52,564 nt of DNA, taken from positions 1-52,564 of the forward strand of contig JBOGFC010000114.1 of the NCBI GenBank assembly GCA_050742155.1, read 5' to 3'. Source of the stretch: JBOGFC01 sp050742155. GTDB lineage: Bacteria; Actinomycetota; Acidimicrobiia; Spongiisociales; JALYHC01. Below, piece by piece: positions 26,156 to 34,146 of this stretch; within the stretch, counting starts at the first letter, position 1; every line of letters begins with the position of its first letter. The position numbers were made by a program, and so were the translations under genes. The notes under the pieces were generated by a model. It was not told the DNA's origin. It did not search any database and saw only the letters and a list, made by a program, of their open reading frames with translations.

Positions 26156-26941
26156 GTGAGAGTTCTCAGCCCCCTCCTGCTGCGCCCGGCCTACCGCCTC
26201 TACGAGAGGCGGTTGCTGGCCGGTCTCGACCGGGCTCGTCTTCCCGGCCATATCGGGATCATCCTGGACGGCCACCGCCGCTTCGCCCGTGCCGAGGGCC
26301 TTCCCGACTACACCTCCAGTTACCGGGCCGGGATGAGGAGGTTCGACGACTTCCTTGGCTGGTGCCGTCAGCTGGAGGTGCCGGCCGTCACCGGCTGGCT
26401 GCTCTCCAAGGAGAACCTGGCTCGTCCTCGTCAGGAACTGGATCCGTACTACGACGTCCTCATCGAGTTCTTCGCCGGGCTGCCCTCCCGGGCTCGGGAG
26501 CTCGGCCTGACCGTCCGGTTCATCGGTAGCCTCGATCTGCTCCCGGTCCCGCTGGCGGCCGCCGCCAAGGCCGCTGAGGAGGCCAGCAGGGGTGGGAGCC
26601 GGCGCCTCACCATCGCTCTCGGCTATGGGGGCCGCCAGGAGATCGTCGACGCCTGCCGGGAGCTGGTTGCCGAGCTGGTGGCGGGCGGAACTCCTCCCGA
26701 GGACCTGCCCGAACTGATCGACGCCGGAGCCCTGGCCGCCCACCTCTACACGAGCGACCTCCCGGACCCCGACCTGGTGATCCGCACCAGCGGCGAGGCC
26801 CGCCTCTCCGGCTTCCTCCTCTGGCAGTCGGCCTTTGCCGAGTTCGTGTTCGTCGACGTGTTCTGGCCGGCCTTTCGCCGGGTCGATTTCCTGCGGGCGT
26901 TGCGCGACTACGGCCGGCGAGACCGTCGTTTCGGGCGCTGA
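26156..26941 (+). CDS. cis-Prenyltransferase (UppS-like)
   Basis: 261 aa of the undecaprenyl/polyprenyl diphosphate synthase family. Catalytic segment GIILDGHRRFAR keeps the Asp but has His for the usual Asn (DGNRRWA); the C-terminal IPP site RTSGEARLSGFLLWQSAFAEF is conserved. Product chain length unknown; a role in cell-wall lipid carrier synthesis is plausible. GTG start at 26156, 22 bases after the CCA gene. Confidence 0.86.
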   Translation: MRVLSPLLLRPAYRLYERRLLAGLDRARLPGHIGIILDGHRRFARAEGLPDYTSSYRAGMRRFDDFLGWCRQLEVPAVTGWLLSKENLARPRQELDPYYDVLIEFFAGLPSRARELGLTVRFIGSLDLLPVPLAAAAKAAEEASRGGSRRLTIALGYGGRQEIVDACRELVAELVAGGTPPEDLPELIDAGALAAHLYTSDLPDPDLVIRTSGEARLSGFLLWQSAFAEFVFVDVFWPAFRRVDFLRALRDYGRRDRRFGR

Positions 26942-27048
26942 GCGCACGTCTGGTGGCTTAGCCCGAAGAGCTCCAAGCGCTCGGCCTCATCTGGCGGAAC
27001 TCAGCTGGCCGCCGCCAGAGGGCGCCGCTTTGGCATAGCATTGATAGG

Positions 27049-28386
27049 GTGGTGCGCTCCCCTCCCGGGCCCCTGATCGCGGCAGTAGCCGTCGCCGTGG
27101 TAGTGCTGCTCGGCGTGGCCGGAGTCTTCGTGCTGCCGGGGCGGCCGCGGCTCGATCCCCCTCTCGCATCCGTCCCGGCGACTCAGGCCTCCACGACCGT
27201 AGCTCAGGCAAGCCAGGAAGCCACCGTCACACCGGCGACGGCCTCCACCTTCCCGGCCTCCACCAGGACCAGCGCCGCGGCCATTCGGCCCGAGGGTTGG
27301 CGGCCGCTGGCGGCGAGCCCCCTTTCACCGCGCGCCGGCCACACGGTGGTGTGGACCGGCTGGGAGGCGCTCATCTGGGGCAGTGCCGATCCACAGGGAG
27401 AATGCGGCCAGGCCAACGACGGAGCGGGCTACGAGCCGGTCTCGGACAGCTGGCGACCGCTGGCCGCCTCGCCCAAGGAGGGGGGATCCTTGTTGAGCGC
27501 CGTGTGGACGGGACGGGAGATGATCCTCTGGGGCGGGCTCTACGGGTTTGCCTACTGCCTTCCCGGGGAGCCGGCGCAGAGCGCCGCCCACGACCCGCAG
27601 ACCGACGAGTGGCGAGCCCTGCCGCCCCCGCCCGAGGGAGGCAACGTCCTCTCGGCGGTGTGGACGGGCGAGGAGATGATCGTCTGGGGCAACTACGTCG
27701 ACGAGGGTTACGGGGTGCCGCCCTACACCGTTCAAGGGGCCGCCTACGACCCGGCCGCGGATCGGTGGCGCCTAACCGCCGACCTCCCGCTCCCCGACCG
27801 CATCGGGTACAGCGCCGTGTGGACCGGCTCGGAGATGATCATCTGGGGTGGGAGCAGCTTCCGGCATCCGGCCTATGAGCAGCTGGTGACCGACCATCCG
27901 CGGGAGGTGGCCGCCTACGATCCGGCGAGCGATGCCTGGCGAGTCCGGGCTGCCGCTCCCCTTCCCGGCCGGAGCTGGCACGCCTCGGTCTGGACGGGGA
28001 GTGAGCTGATCGTGTGGGGAGGCGAGAACGAGTCTGGCTACCTGGGCGACGGGGCCGCCTACGACCCCCTCACCGACACCTGGAGGCCGATCTCCGCGGC
28101 GCCCCTCAGCGGACGGCACAGCTCCACTGCCGTGTGGACGGGGAGGTCGATGATCGTGTGGGGAGGCAGCAACGAGTCGGGCTACTTGAACGACGGCGCG
28201 GCCTACGACCCCCTCACCGACACCTGGCACCAACTCCCGACTGCCCCGCTGGAAGGCCGGCGAGGCCACAGCGCCGTGTGGACCGGAGACGAGATGATCA
28301 TCTGGGGAGGAAACCGTCTGGACGCGTCCGTACCCCAGTTCACCTATTTCGACGACGGGGCCGCTTATACCCCGCCGGCCGGTTGA
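27049..28386 (+). CDS. Exported kelch-repeat beta-propeller protein
   Basis: 445 aa. An uncleaved signal anchor or signal peptide (about 8-30, ending GVFVLPG) and a Thr/Ala-rich linker precede seven kelch-type repeats, each with a VWTG..x.IWGG core (for example SAVWTGREMILWGG, ASVWTGSELIVWGG), followed by an AYDP..D.W strand. Seven repeats suggest a complete seven-bladed propeller outside the membrane. Ligand unknown. No SD; TAGCAT lies seven bases before the GTG, suggesting a leaderless transcript. Confidence 0.82.
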   Translation: MVRSPPGPLIAAVAVAVVVLLGVAGVFVLPGRPRLDPPLASVPATQASTTVAQASQEATVTPATASTFPASTRTSAAAIRPEGWRPLAASPLSPRAGHTVVWTGWEALIWGSADPQGECGQANDGAGYEPVSDSWRPLAASPKEGGSLLSAVWTGREMILWGGLYGFAYCLPGEPAQSAAHDPQTDEWRALPPPPEGGNVLSAVWTGEEMIVWGNYVDEGYGVPPYTVQGAAYDPAADRWRLTADLPLPDRIGYSAVWTGSEMIIWGGSSFRHPAYEQLVTDHPREVAAYDPASDAWRVRAAAPLPGRSWHASVWTGSELIVWGGENESGYLGDGAAYDPLTDTWRPISAAPLSGRHSSTAVWTGRSMIVWGGSNESGYLNDGAAYDPLTDTWHQLPTAPLEGRRGHSAVWTGDEMIIWGGNRLDASVPQFTYFDDGAAYTPPAG

Positions 28387-28391
28387 TGCCT

Positions 28392-28447
28392 GAGCGAACC
28401 CAGGGTTCCTGCGCGCCTCTCCGGCGCGCAAGCGCCCGCGGTTCAGG
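28392..28447. repeat. Two-hairpin intergenic repeat, copy 1
   Basis: About 55 bases containing GAACCC-A-GGGTTC (28396-28408) and CGCGCC-TCTCC-GGCGCG, then AGCGCCCGCGGTTCAGG. A near-identical copy (about 50 of 54 bases) lies at 44801-44855. Both sit in intergenic DNA just after or before a gene end, like REP elements; it might also terminate the kelch transcript. Confidence 0.75.
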
Positions 28448-28467
28448 ATATCCCCGGGGTTCCTGCC

Positions 28468-28490
28468 GAGGAGCCCCGACCGGGCTCCTC
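28468..28490. terminator. Hairpin, possible bidirectional terminator
   Basis: Perfect 9-base stem GAGGAGCCC/GGGCTCCTC with a five-base loop, between the kelch gene and the convergent small ORF. No T-run follows on either strand, so termination is uncertain. Confidence 0.4.
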
Positions 28491-28502
28491 TGGAGCCCCC
28501 AT

Positions 28503-28658
28503 TCAGCACCCCGGTTCGCCGGGATGACCGCAGCACATGGAGGTGGTGGTCAACCGGCGCAGCGTGTTGCGAGCCGTCAGGCGAACCTTGTTGCGCAACG
28601 GCCCGGGATGGTGGTGCCAGTTGCGGCGGATGTCGGGGAGATTGGGCCGATCGGCCAT
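28503..28658 (-). CDS. Small conserved-looking protein ending CCGHPGEPGC
   Basis: 51 aa beginning MADRPNLPDIRRNWHHHPG, with a basic middle (LRNKVRLTARNTLRRL) and a Cys-rich tail CCGHPGEPGC. The patterned composition, Trp-His run and three cysteines argue for a real gene on the strand opposite its neighbours. There is no SD; TACGAT lies seven bases before the ATG, a -10 placed for a leaderless mRNA. Function not recognised; the Cys/His content suggests metal binding (inference). Confidence 0.62.
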   Translation of the reverse strand: MADRPNLPDIRRNWHHHPGPLRNKVRLTARNTLRRLTTTSMCCGHPGEPGC

Positions 28659-28683
28659 GACGGGAATCGTAGGCGGAACGGGA

Positions 28684-28711
28684 AGCGGCCGCTCCGGGGA
28701 GAGCGGCCGCT
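28684..28711. repeat. Inverted repeat upstream of pyrE
   Basis: AGCGGCCGCT occurs at 28684-28693 and 28702-28711, an inverted repeat with an eight-base loop. It lies between the divergent small ORF and pyrE; it could be a terminator or an operator. The remaining stretch to pyrE (28712-28797) shows nothing else recognisable. Confidence 0.35.
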
Positions 28712-28797
28712 AGGGTCGGGCTAACACGGGAGGCGGGAAACCTCTCGGTTACAGACGCTTCATCGGCCAGGTTGGTGGAAACTTGAGGGATTTCTCG

Positions 28798-29352
28798 GTG
28801 GGCCACCTCCCCCCCCGGGAGGCCCTGGTCAAGCACCTCAAGGACCACGCTCTGCAGACGGGCTCTTTCCGCCTTCGCTCGGGCGTTACCAGTTCCTGGT
28901 ATGTCGACGCCCGGCGTACCACCTTCGATGGTCGGGGGGCGGTGCTGGTGGGGTGGTGCCTGCTCGAGGTGCTCGACCCGACGGTGAGGGCTTTGGGAGG
29001 CATGACCATGGGGGCCGATCCGATGGCGGTGGCCGCCGCCTTGCTGGGCTCGCTGGAGGGTCGTGAGCTGCGGGCCTTCTCGATCCGCAAGGAGGAGAAG
29101 GTCCACGGCGCCGGGGGACGGGTAGTGGGCCCGGTGGAGGCGGGCGACCCGGTGGCGGTCCTGGAGGACACCACCACCACCGGGGGGGCGTTGCTCGAAG
29201 CGATCGGGGTGGCCCGGGAGGCCGGCCTCGACGTCCTTCAGGCGGTGGCCCTGGTCGACCGCAGTGGGGGGGAGGTGACGGAGCTCCTCGCCCTGCAGGG
29301 GATCCCCTACCTGGCGCTGCTCACGCCGGACGAGCTGGGAGTCCTCCCGTGA
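28798..29352 (+). CDS. pyrE: Orotate phosphoribosyltransferase
   Basis: 184 aa PRTase making OMP from orotate and PRPP in pyrimidine synthesis. The PRPP loop is VAVLEDTTTTGGALLEA, and the N-terminus has FRLRSGVTSSWYVDARR, the orotate-binding region. GTG at 28798 has GAGGGA eight bases ahead; a TTG at 28783 would add five residues. Stop overlaps the next start (GTGA). Confidence 0.9.
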   Translation: MGHLPPREALVKHLKDHALQTGSFRLRSGVTSSWYVDARRTTFDGRGAVLVGWCLLEVLDPTVRALGGMTMGADPMAVAAALLGSLEGRELRAFSIRKEEKVHGAGGRVVGPVEAGDPVAVLEDTTTTGGALLEAIGVAREAGLDVLQAVALVDRSGGEVTELLALQGIPYLALLTPDELGVLP

Positions 29353-29882
29353 GCCGGGTAGTGGTGGTCCGCTCACCGCTGCGGATGTGGCTCTTGGCCC
29401 TGCTCGGGGTGCCTTTCCTCGTCTTCGGCACCGACCTCCTCTTCGGTGGCCGGCTGCTGCAGTGGCTCGGCCGTCTCGTCTACCAGGGAGAGCCGGACCC
29501 CTTCGAGCTGCGCGACCGGATCTGGGCGGGCCTCTTTCTGGTGATGGGGGCCTTCCTCTCGGGGTGGGGGATCAAGGAGCTGGTCTGGCCGAGCCGCCTG
29601 GCGCTGGCCGAGCCGGGCCGACTGTGCCTGGCACTGGGCGGTCCGTTCCGAGGCCTCAGCTGCCTGGCCTGGACCGACGTGACCGATCTGCAGGCCGCCG
29701 AAGGGACTGTGCGGCTGATCGTGAAGGATCCGTCAGCACTCCCGGAGAGCCCCTGGGGGGCCCGCTGGGTTGATCAGGCCACCCTCGAGATCGCCGCCGG
29801 TCAGTGGTACCCGCCGGCCGGGGTGGCTGTGGAGCGGATGCTCCGACTCCGCGCGGGCCGGGAGGTGAAAGCGGAGCCGTGA
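29349..29882 (+). CDS. Two-helix membrane protein
   Basis: 177 aa with transmembrane segments near 11-33 and 59-78, followed by a soluble C-terminal domain of beta strands (LCLALGGPFRGLSCLAW ... TLEIAAGQW) that could be PH-like. No family recognised. Coupled on both sides by GTGA overlaps to pyrE and the endonuclease IV gene. Confidence 0.68.
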   Translation: MSRVVVVRSPLRMWLLALLGVPFLVFGTDLLFGGRLLQWLGRLVYQGEPDPFELRDRIWAGLFLVMGAFLSGWGIKELVWPSRLALAEPGRLCLALGGPFRGLSCLAWTDVTDLQAAEGTVRLIVKDPSALPESPWGARWVDQATLEIAAGQWYPPAGVAVERMLRLRAGREVKAEP

Positions 29883-30646
29883 GCGTTTCCATCGGGGCGC
29901 ATATCCCCAACCGGCGTCCCCTCGAAGAGGCCCAGGCTCGCCGGGCGGACTTGGCCCAGTTCTTCCTCTCCAATCCCCAGTCCTGGCGCAAGCCCGTTCC
30001 CCGCCAGGATGCCACCGAGCTGCGCGAGGCACCTCTTCCTCTCTACGTCCACGCCCCCTACCTGGTCAACGTGGCCTCGCCCAACAACCGGATTCGCATT
30101 CCCAGCCGCAAGATCCTGGCCGACTGCTGCGAGGCGGCGGCCCAGATCGGGGCCCGGGCGGTGATCGTGCACGGCGGCCACATTGGTGACGAGGAGAAGA
30201 TCGAAGTGGGCTTTCAGCGGTGGCGCAAGGCGCTCGAGCAGCTGGAGACCAGCCTGCCGATCTTCATCGAGAACACCGCGGCAGGCGGCAAGGCGGTGGG
30301 CAGGGAACTGACCGTGCTGGCCGGGCTCTGGGAGGTGATCGGGGACCTGGAGCCCGGGTTCTGCCTTGACACCTGCCACGCCTGGGCGGCCGGTGAGGAC
30401 CTGGAATCAGTGGTGGACAGAGTGCGCCGTGGAATCGGGAGGATCGACCTCGTGCACTGCAACGACTCGAGGGATCCGGCCGCCAGCGGCCGCGACCGGC
30501 ATGAGCACCTCGGGGAAGGGATGATCCCGCCGGAGCTGTTGGTCGGGGTGGTGGCCGAGGCCGGAGTGCCGGTGGTGATCGAGACCCGGGGCGGCGCCGA
30601 CGACCACGCTCGGGACATCGACTGGCTGCGGGAACGGCTTCCCTGA
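29879..30646 (+). CDS. nfo: Endonuclease IV-type AP endonuclease
   Basis: 255-aa TIM-barrel nuclease for base-excision repair. All nine zinc ligands of the family can be assigned: His in YVHAPYL, His in VIVHGGH, Glu in IFIENTA, Asp and His in CLDTCHA, His in VHCNDS, Asp and His in DRHEHLGEG, and Glu in VIETRGG. GTG start chosen from the GTGA overlap with the preceding gene. Confidence 0.9.
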   Translation: MSVSIGAHIPNRRPLEEAQARRADLAQFFLSNPQSWRKPVPRQDATELREAPLPLYVHAPYLVNVASPNNRIRIPSRKILADCCEAAAQIGARAVIVHGGHIGDEEKIEVGFQRWRKALEQLETSLPIFIENTAAGGKAVGRELTVLAGLWEVIGDLEPGFCLDTCHAWAAGEDLESVVDRVRRGIGRIDLVHCNDSRDPAASGRDRHEHLGEGMIPPELLVGVVAEAGVPVVIETRGGADDHARDIDWLRERLP

Positions 30647-30664
30647 CGTCTCTGGCCGGAAGTC

Positions 30665-31735
30665 CTAGAGGGGGCCGATGAACTCTTCGACCATCTGGCG
30701 TGCCAGGCGGTCCTCGTACTGCACCGGCGGGCTCTTCATGAAGTAGGCGGACGGGCCCAGCAGCGCTCCACCCAGGCCGCGGTCGCGGGCCAGCCGGGCG
30801 CAGCGGATGGCGTCGATCACCACCCCGGCCGAGTTGGGCGAGTCCCACACCTCCAGCTTGAGCTCCAAGTTGAGTGGGACGTCTCCGAAGGAGCGGCCCT
30901 CCAGCCGAATGTAGGCCCACTTGCGGTCCGTGAGCCAAGGAACGTGATCAGAGGGGCCCACGTGGACGTTGGACTCGCCGATGCCGTTCTGGAGCTGCGA
31001 GGTGACCGCCTGGGTCTTGGAGAGCTTCTTCGATTGGAGCCGCTCCCGTTCCAGCATGTTGAGGAAGTCCATGTTCCCGCCCACGTTGAGCTGCATGGTT
31101 CGCTCGACGAGCACCCCGCGCTCCTCGAAGAGCCGAGCCAGCTGGCGGTGGACGATGGTGGCGCCCACCTGAGATTTGATGTCGTCACCGATGATCGGGA
31201 CCCCGGCGGCGGCGAACCGCTCTGCCCAGTCCGGATCAGAGGCGATGAAGACGGGGATGCAGTTGATGAACGCCACCCCCGCCCGGAGTGCCTCCTCGGC
31301 GTAGAAACGGGCCGCCTGCTCAGCGCCCACCGGCAGGTAATTGACCAGCACCTCGGCACCGGTCTCGGCCAGCACCCCGGCCACGTCGACGGGAGGGACC
31401 GCCGACTCCTCCACCGCCTCCCGGTAGTACTTGCCAAGGCCATCCAGAGTGGGGCCCCGAAGTACCGTCAGCCCCAGCTCGGGGACGTCGGCGAAGCGCA
31501 CCGTGTTGTTGGGCCCGGCCCAGATCGCCTTGCCGAGGTCCTGACCTACCTTGGCGGCGTCGACGTCGAAGGCGGCCACGAACTCGAGGTCCGCGACGTG
31601 GTACCCACCGAGCACGACGTGCATGAGCCCCGGCACCTGCTCGGTGGGGTCGGCGGCCGTGTAGTGGTGCACCCCCTGGATGAGGGAGTTGGCGCAGTTG
31701 CCCACTCCGGCCAGCGCCACGCGTACCTTGGTCAT
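30665..31735 (-). CDS. ino1: Inositol-3-phosphate synthase
   Basis: 356 aa, NAD-dependent synthase converting glucose-6-phosphate to inositol-3-phosphate. Rossmann motif VALAGVGNCANSLIQG, and conserved NYLPVGAE, GDDIKSQVGATI, LNVGGNMDFLNM and SDHVPWL. Actinobacterial (Rv0046c) type, feeding phosphatidylinositol and mycothiol-like pathways. ATG overlaps the padR stop (ATGA), as in mycobacteria where a PadR gene precedes ino1. Confidence 0.94.
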   Translation of the reverse strand: MTKVRVALAGVGNCANSLIQGVHHYTAADPTEQVPGLMHVVLGGYHVADLEFVAAFDVDAAKVGQDLGKAIWAGPNNTVRFADVPELGLTVLRGPTLDGLGKYYREAVEESAVPPVDVAGVLAETGAEVLVNYLPVGAEQAARFYAEEALRAGVAFINCIPVFIASDPDWAERFAAAGVPIIGDDIKSQVGATIVHRQLARLFEERGVLVERTMQLNVGGNMDFLNMLERERLQSKKLSKTQAVTSQLQNGIGESNVHVGPSDHVPWLTDRKWAYIRLEGRSFGDVPLNLELKLEVWDSPNSAGVVIDAIRCARLARDRGLGGALLGPSAYFMKSPPVQYEDRLARQMVEEFIGPL

Positions 31736-32310
31736 CTCGCTCCTTTGGGCTCGGGGGTGGCCCCGTGGGGGGCACGCTTGCGGTTCCTGGCGGGCTCGGG
31801 CAGCGAGGCCCGCTCGGTTTCGATCAGGTCGTCCAGCCAGGCGATGTCTGCCTCCACACCCCGGGCGCCGTGCTCCATGAGCGCCAGCGTGTAGCGGTCG
31901 ATTCGTTCCCGGGTGCGCTCCAGAGCCCGCCGCATGGTCCGGCGGGCGGTGGCCGCCCGCTGCACCAGGAAGGCCCGCCGTCGCTCCAGGACTCCCAGGC
32001 GGGACTCCGGGTCGAGGTAGCGGAAGAAGGCCAGCCGGATGCGGAAGGAACGCTCCTCCTCATCCTCTGGGCCATCCTCTTCCAGGAGCTCCCGAAAGCG
32101 GCCCTGCCCGGCGGCGGTGATGGCGTACACCTTGCGGCGCGGGCCGCCGGAAGTCACGGTCACGTAGCCGCTACGCTCTAGGCGCCGCAAGGCCGGGTAG
32201 AGCGACCCGAAGGAGACTCTCCAGAAACCGTATTCGGAGAGGCGCCGCTTCAGCTCGTAGCCGTGCAGGGAGCGCTCCTTGAGCAAGCCGAGGATGGGAA
32301 GTTCAAGCAT
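31732..32310 (-). CDS. PadR family transcriptional regulator
   Basis: 192 aa. N-terminal winged helix (LELPILGLLKERSLHGYELKRRL ... SFGSLYPALRRLERSGYV) and a long helical C-terminal dimerisation domain (PadR C-terminal, Vir_act_alpha_C type). ATG at 32310 is nine bases from a palindromic operator. Likely represses itself and ino1 (inference from coupling and operator position). Confidence 0.9.
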   Translation of the reverse strand: MLELPILGLLKERSLHGYELKRRLSEYGFWRVSFGSLYPALRRLERSGYVTVTSGGPRRKVYAITAAGQGRFRELLEEDGPEDEEERSFRIRLAFFRYLDPESRLGVLERRRAFLVQRAATARRTMRRALERTRERIDRYTLALMEHGARGVEADIAWLDDLIETERASLPEPARNRKRAPHGATPEPKGAR

Positions 32311-32318
32311 GGTGACGA

Positions 32319-32335
32319 TATATCGAAACGATATA
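32319..32335. promoter_or_regulatory. Candidate PadR operator
   Basis: Perfect inverted repeat TATATCG-AAA-CGATATA, AT-rich in GC-rich surroundings, eight bases upstream of the padR ATG and between padR and a divergent membrane-protein gene. It also supplies -10-like TATA sequences on the minus strand, so binding would block transcription. Confidence 0.7.
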
Positions 32336-32376
32336 GTGACCGGCAGGACCGGTCCTGTCAAGTCGGGACCAAGGTC

Positions 32377-32751
32377 GTGGATTTCCTGATCGCCTTCCAC
32401 TCCCTCTTCCGGTGGGTGGTGCTGGCCGTCCTGGTGGGGGCGGTCGGAGTGGGACTGCTCCAGGCCGCCCGGCGGGTGCCCTGGCGACCCGGATCGGACC
32501 GACCCTTCCTGGTGGCCACCATCGTCATGGATATCCAGGTGGGGGTGGGGATCATCCTGTGGCTGTTCGGACAGGCCTGGCAGCGAGGGGCCTTCATCGG
32601 CTTCATTCACCCGGCCGCCATGCTGGGCGCCCTCGGAGTTGCCCATGCGAGCGTCGGACGGGCCCGCCGGGCCGGGGCCGCTCGGGCCTACCTCATCGCC
32701 GGCCTGGGCCTGGCGGCCTCCCTCGTGATCGTGCTGCTGGCCATCCCATGA
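32377..32751 (+). CDS. Four-helix membrane protein
   Basis: 124 aa, almost entirely hydrophobic with four predicted transmembrane helices and conserved-looking His in FHSLFRW, FIHPAAM and VAHASV, a pattern seen in small cytochrome b-like or unnamed membrane proteins. Function unknown; heme or metal binding is only a possibility. GTG start, divergent from padR across the operator; ends in an ATGA overlap. Confidence 0.72.
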   Translation: MDFLIAFHSLFRWVVLAVLVGAVGVGLLQAARRVPWRPGSDRPFLVATIVMDIQVGVGIILWLFGQAWQRGAFIGFIHPAAMLGALGVAHASVGRARRAGAARAYLIAGLGLAASLVIVLLAIP

Positions 32752-33155
32752 CGGAAGGTTGGCTCTCGCTGGGCGGGGCGCTCGTGTCGGGTGCGGCAGC
32801 CGCCTCCTGGGGAGACCACGAGGTTCAGGTGTTCGCCCTCTTCCCCGATGGCGAGCTGTGGAACCGCTACTGGGATGGGGAGAGCTGGCACTCGTGGGAG
32901 TCGCTGGGCGGCACCTTCACGGGCCAGCCGGCCGCCAGCGCCCGGGATGCCGAGCGCATCGACGTCATGGCCATCGGGGCGGACGGGCTACTCCGCCATC
33001 GCTGGTGGGATGGACGGCGATGGGTCTCCTGGCAGGAGGTGGAGGGGGCGCCCAAGGGGGCGGGGGCGGTCGACTGCAGCTGGGTGGGAGACCGCCTGGA
33101 CGTCTTCGTCCAGGGGGAAGGGGGCGAGCTCTGGTATCGGGCGTTGGAGGGATGA
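32748..33155 (+). CDS. Short beta-propeller lectin-like protein
   Basis: 135 aa with three repeats of about 45 residues, each with an F..DGELW or ..DGLL strand followed by YWDGESWHSWESLGG or WWDGRRWVSWQEV, characteristic of PLL/fucolectin-like propeller repeats. Too short for a full propeller, so it may oligomerise or be a fragment. No signal peptide. ATGA overlaps on both ends. Confidence 0.65.
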   Translation: MTEGWLSLGGALVSGAAAASWGDHEVQVFALFPDGELWNRYWDGESWHSWESLGGTFTGQPAASARDAERIDVMAIGADGLLRHRWWDGRRWVSWQEVEGAPKGAGAVDCSWVGDRLDVFVQGEGGELWYRALEG

Positions 33156-33643
33156 AGCGGTATCTGGTGGCCGCCCTCCTCCTCGCCGGTTGCACGGGGA
33201 CGACCGCCCCGGGGCGCCCCACGGTCACCTCAGCCCCACCGGAGCAAGCGGCAGCCGTCTTCTTCTCCCCCCGCGCCGAATTCCCCGTCTGGGAGATCGA
33301 GCTGGCCGGCCGACCCTGGGCGGTGGCGGTGGCCGACACGCCCGAGCGTCGGCAGGCCGGCTTGATGGGTGTCGAGGACCTGGGCGACCTGGACGGCATG
33401 CTGTTCGTCTTCCCCGAGTCGCAGAGCGGGAGCTTCTGGATGAAAGACACCCTCATGCCGCTCGATATCGCTTTCTTCGAGGAGGGCGGTGACCTGGTGG
33501 CGGTGCTCGAGATGGAGCCCTGCCGGGCCGACCCCTGTCCCAGCTATGGCCCCGGCGCTCCCTACCGCTGGGCGCTCGAGGCCCCGGCGGGGGAGCTGGC
33601 CAACCTCCCGCCGGACGCCCATCTCAGGCCGCCGGAGGGCTGA
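33152..33643 (+). CDS. DUF192 lipoprotein
   Basis: 163 aa. Signal peptide with lipobox LAGC (Cys14), Thr/Pro-rich linker, then a DUF192 domain: RRQAGLMGVEDLGDLDGMLFVF, FWMKDTLMPLDIAFF and LEMEPC. The family is widespread, extracytoplasmic and of unknown function. ATG overlaps the previous stop (ATGA). Confidence 0.85.
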   Translation: MKRYLVAALLLAGCTGTTAPGRPTVTSAPPEQAAAVFFSPRAEFPVWEIELAGRPWAVAVADTPERRQAGLMGVEDLGDLDGMLFVFPESQSGSFWMKDTLMPLDIAFFEEGGDLVAVLEMEPCRADPCPSYGPGAPYRWALEAPAGELANLPPDAHLRPPEG

Positions 33644-33669
33644 TCGGCAAAAAAAGGCTGGCAGGGGAC

Positions 33670-33699
33670 TTCCCGGACGGCGCGGCTCCCAGGTACAAT
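33670..33699 (+). promoter_or_regulatory. Candidate promoter of the rpsF operon
   Basis: TACAAT (33694-33699) is a good -10; TTCCCG at 33670-33675 with an 18-base spacer is a weak -35. About 75 bases of GC-rich leader with a CCCCGCGGGG hairpin precede rpsF and could hold an S6:S18 autoregulatory site, which I cannot confirm. Confidence 0.4.
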
Positions 33700-33779
33700 C
33701 CCCGCCTTCCCCGTACACCCGACCTGCCCCCCGCGGGGCCGTCCGCTGGAGTGGATGTCCGAAGGAGGTGATGCGCCCG

Positions 33780-34121
33780 ATGCGCATGTACGAAGTGATG
33801 ACCATCCACCGGCCCGAGCTGGCCGAGGCCGAGGTGCGGTCGCTGGTGAGAGAGACGGAGGAGTTCCTGCGCACCCGAGGCGCCGAGGTGGTGGGCAGCG
33901 ATCTGTGGGGCAAGCGGCGCTTTGCCTACGAGATCGAACACCTGAAGGAGGGCTACTACTCGGTGGTGACCTTCCAGAGCGAGGCCCCGGCGGTGGACGA
34001 TCTCGACCGGGCGCTGGCATTGGCCGACCAGGTCGTGCGGCACAAGATCACCCGGGTGGGTGCCCCCGAGGGGGGACCCGAGCAGGGCAGAGATCTGTCA
34101 CACCCGGGTGGCAGAGTATGA
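33780..34121 (+). CDS. rpsF: 30S ribosomal protein bS6
   Basis: 113 aa, S6 fold: MRMYEVMTIHRPEL, then GAEVVGSDLWGKRRFAYEIEHLKEGYYSVV, ending in a Gly-rich tail. Starts are clustered (ATG at 33771, 33780, 33786) after AGGAGG; 33780 gives the best N-terminus and spacing. First gene of the rpsF-ssb-rpsR-rplI-dnaB operon. Confidence 0.94.
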   Translation: MRMYEVMTIHRPELAEAEVRSLVRETEEFLRTRGAEVVGSDLWGKRRFAYEIEHLKEGYYSVVTFQSEAPAVDDLDRALALADQVVRHKITRVGAPEGGPEQGRDLSHPGGRV

Positions 34122-34146
34122 GCAGAAGCGAAAGAGAGAGGGGAAG

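Noticed and set aside
30959..30968. Other CACGTG cores, e.g. near 30962 and 35646
   Set aside because: They lack the GTTT/AAAC flanks required for parS.
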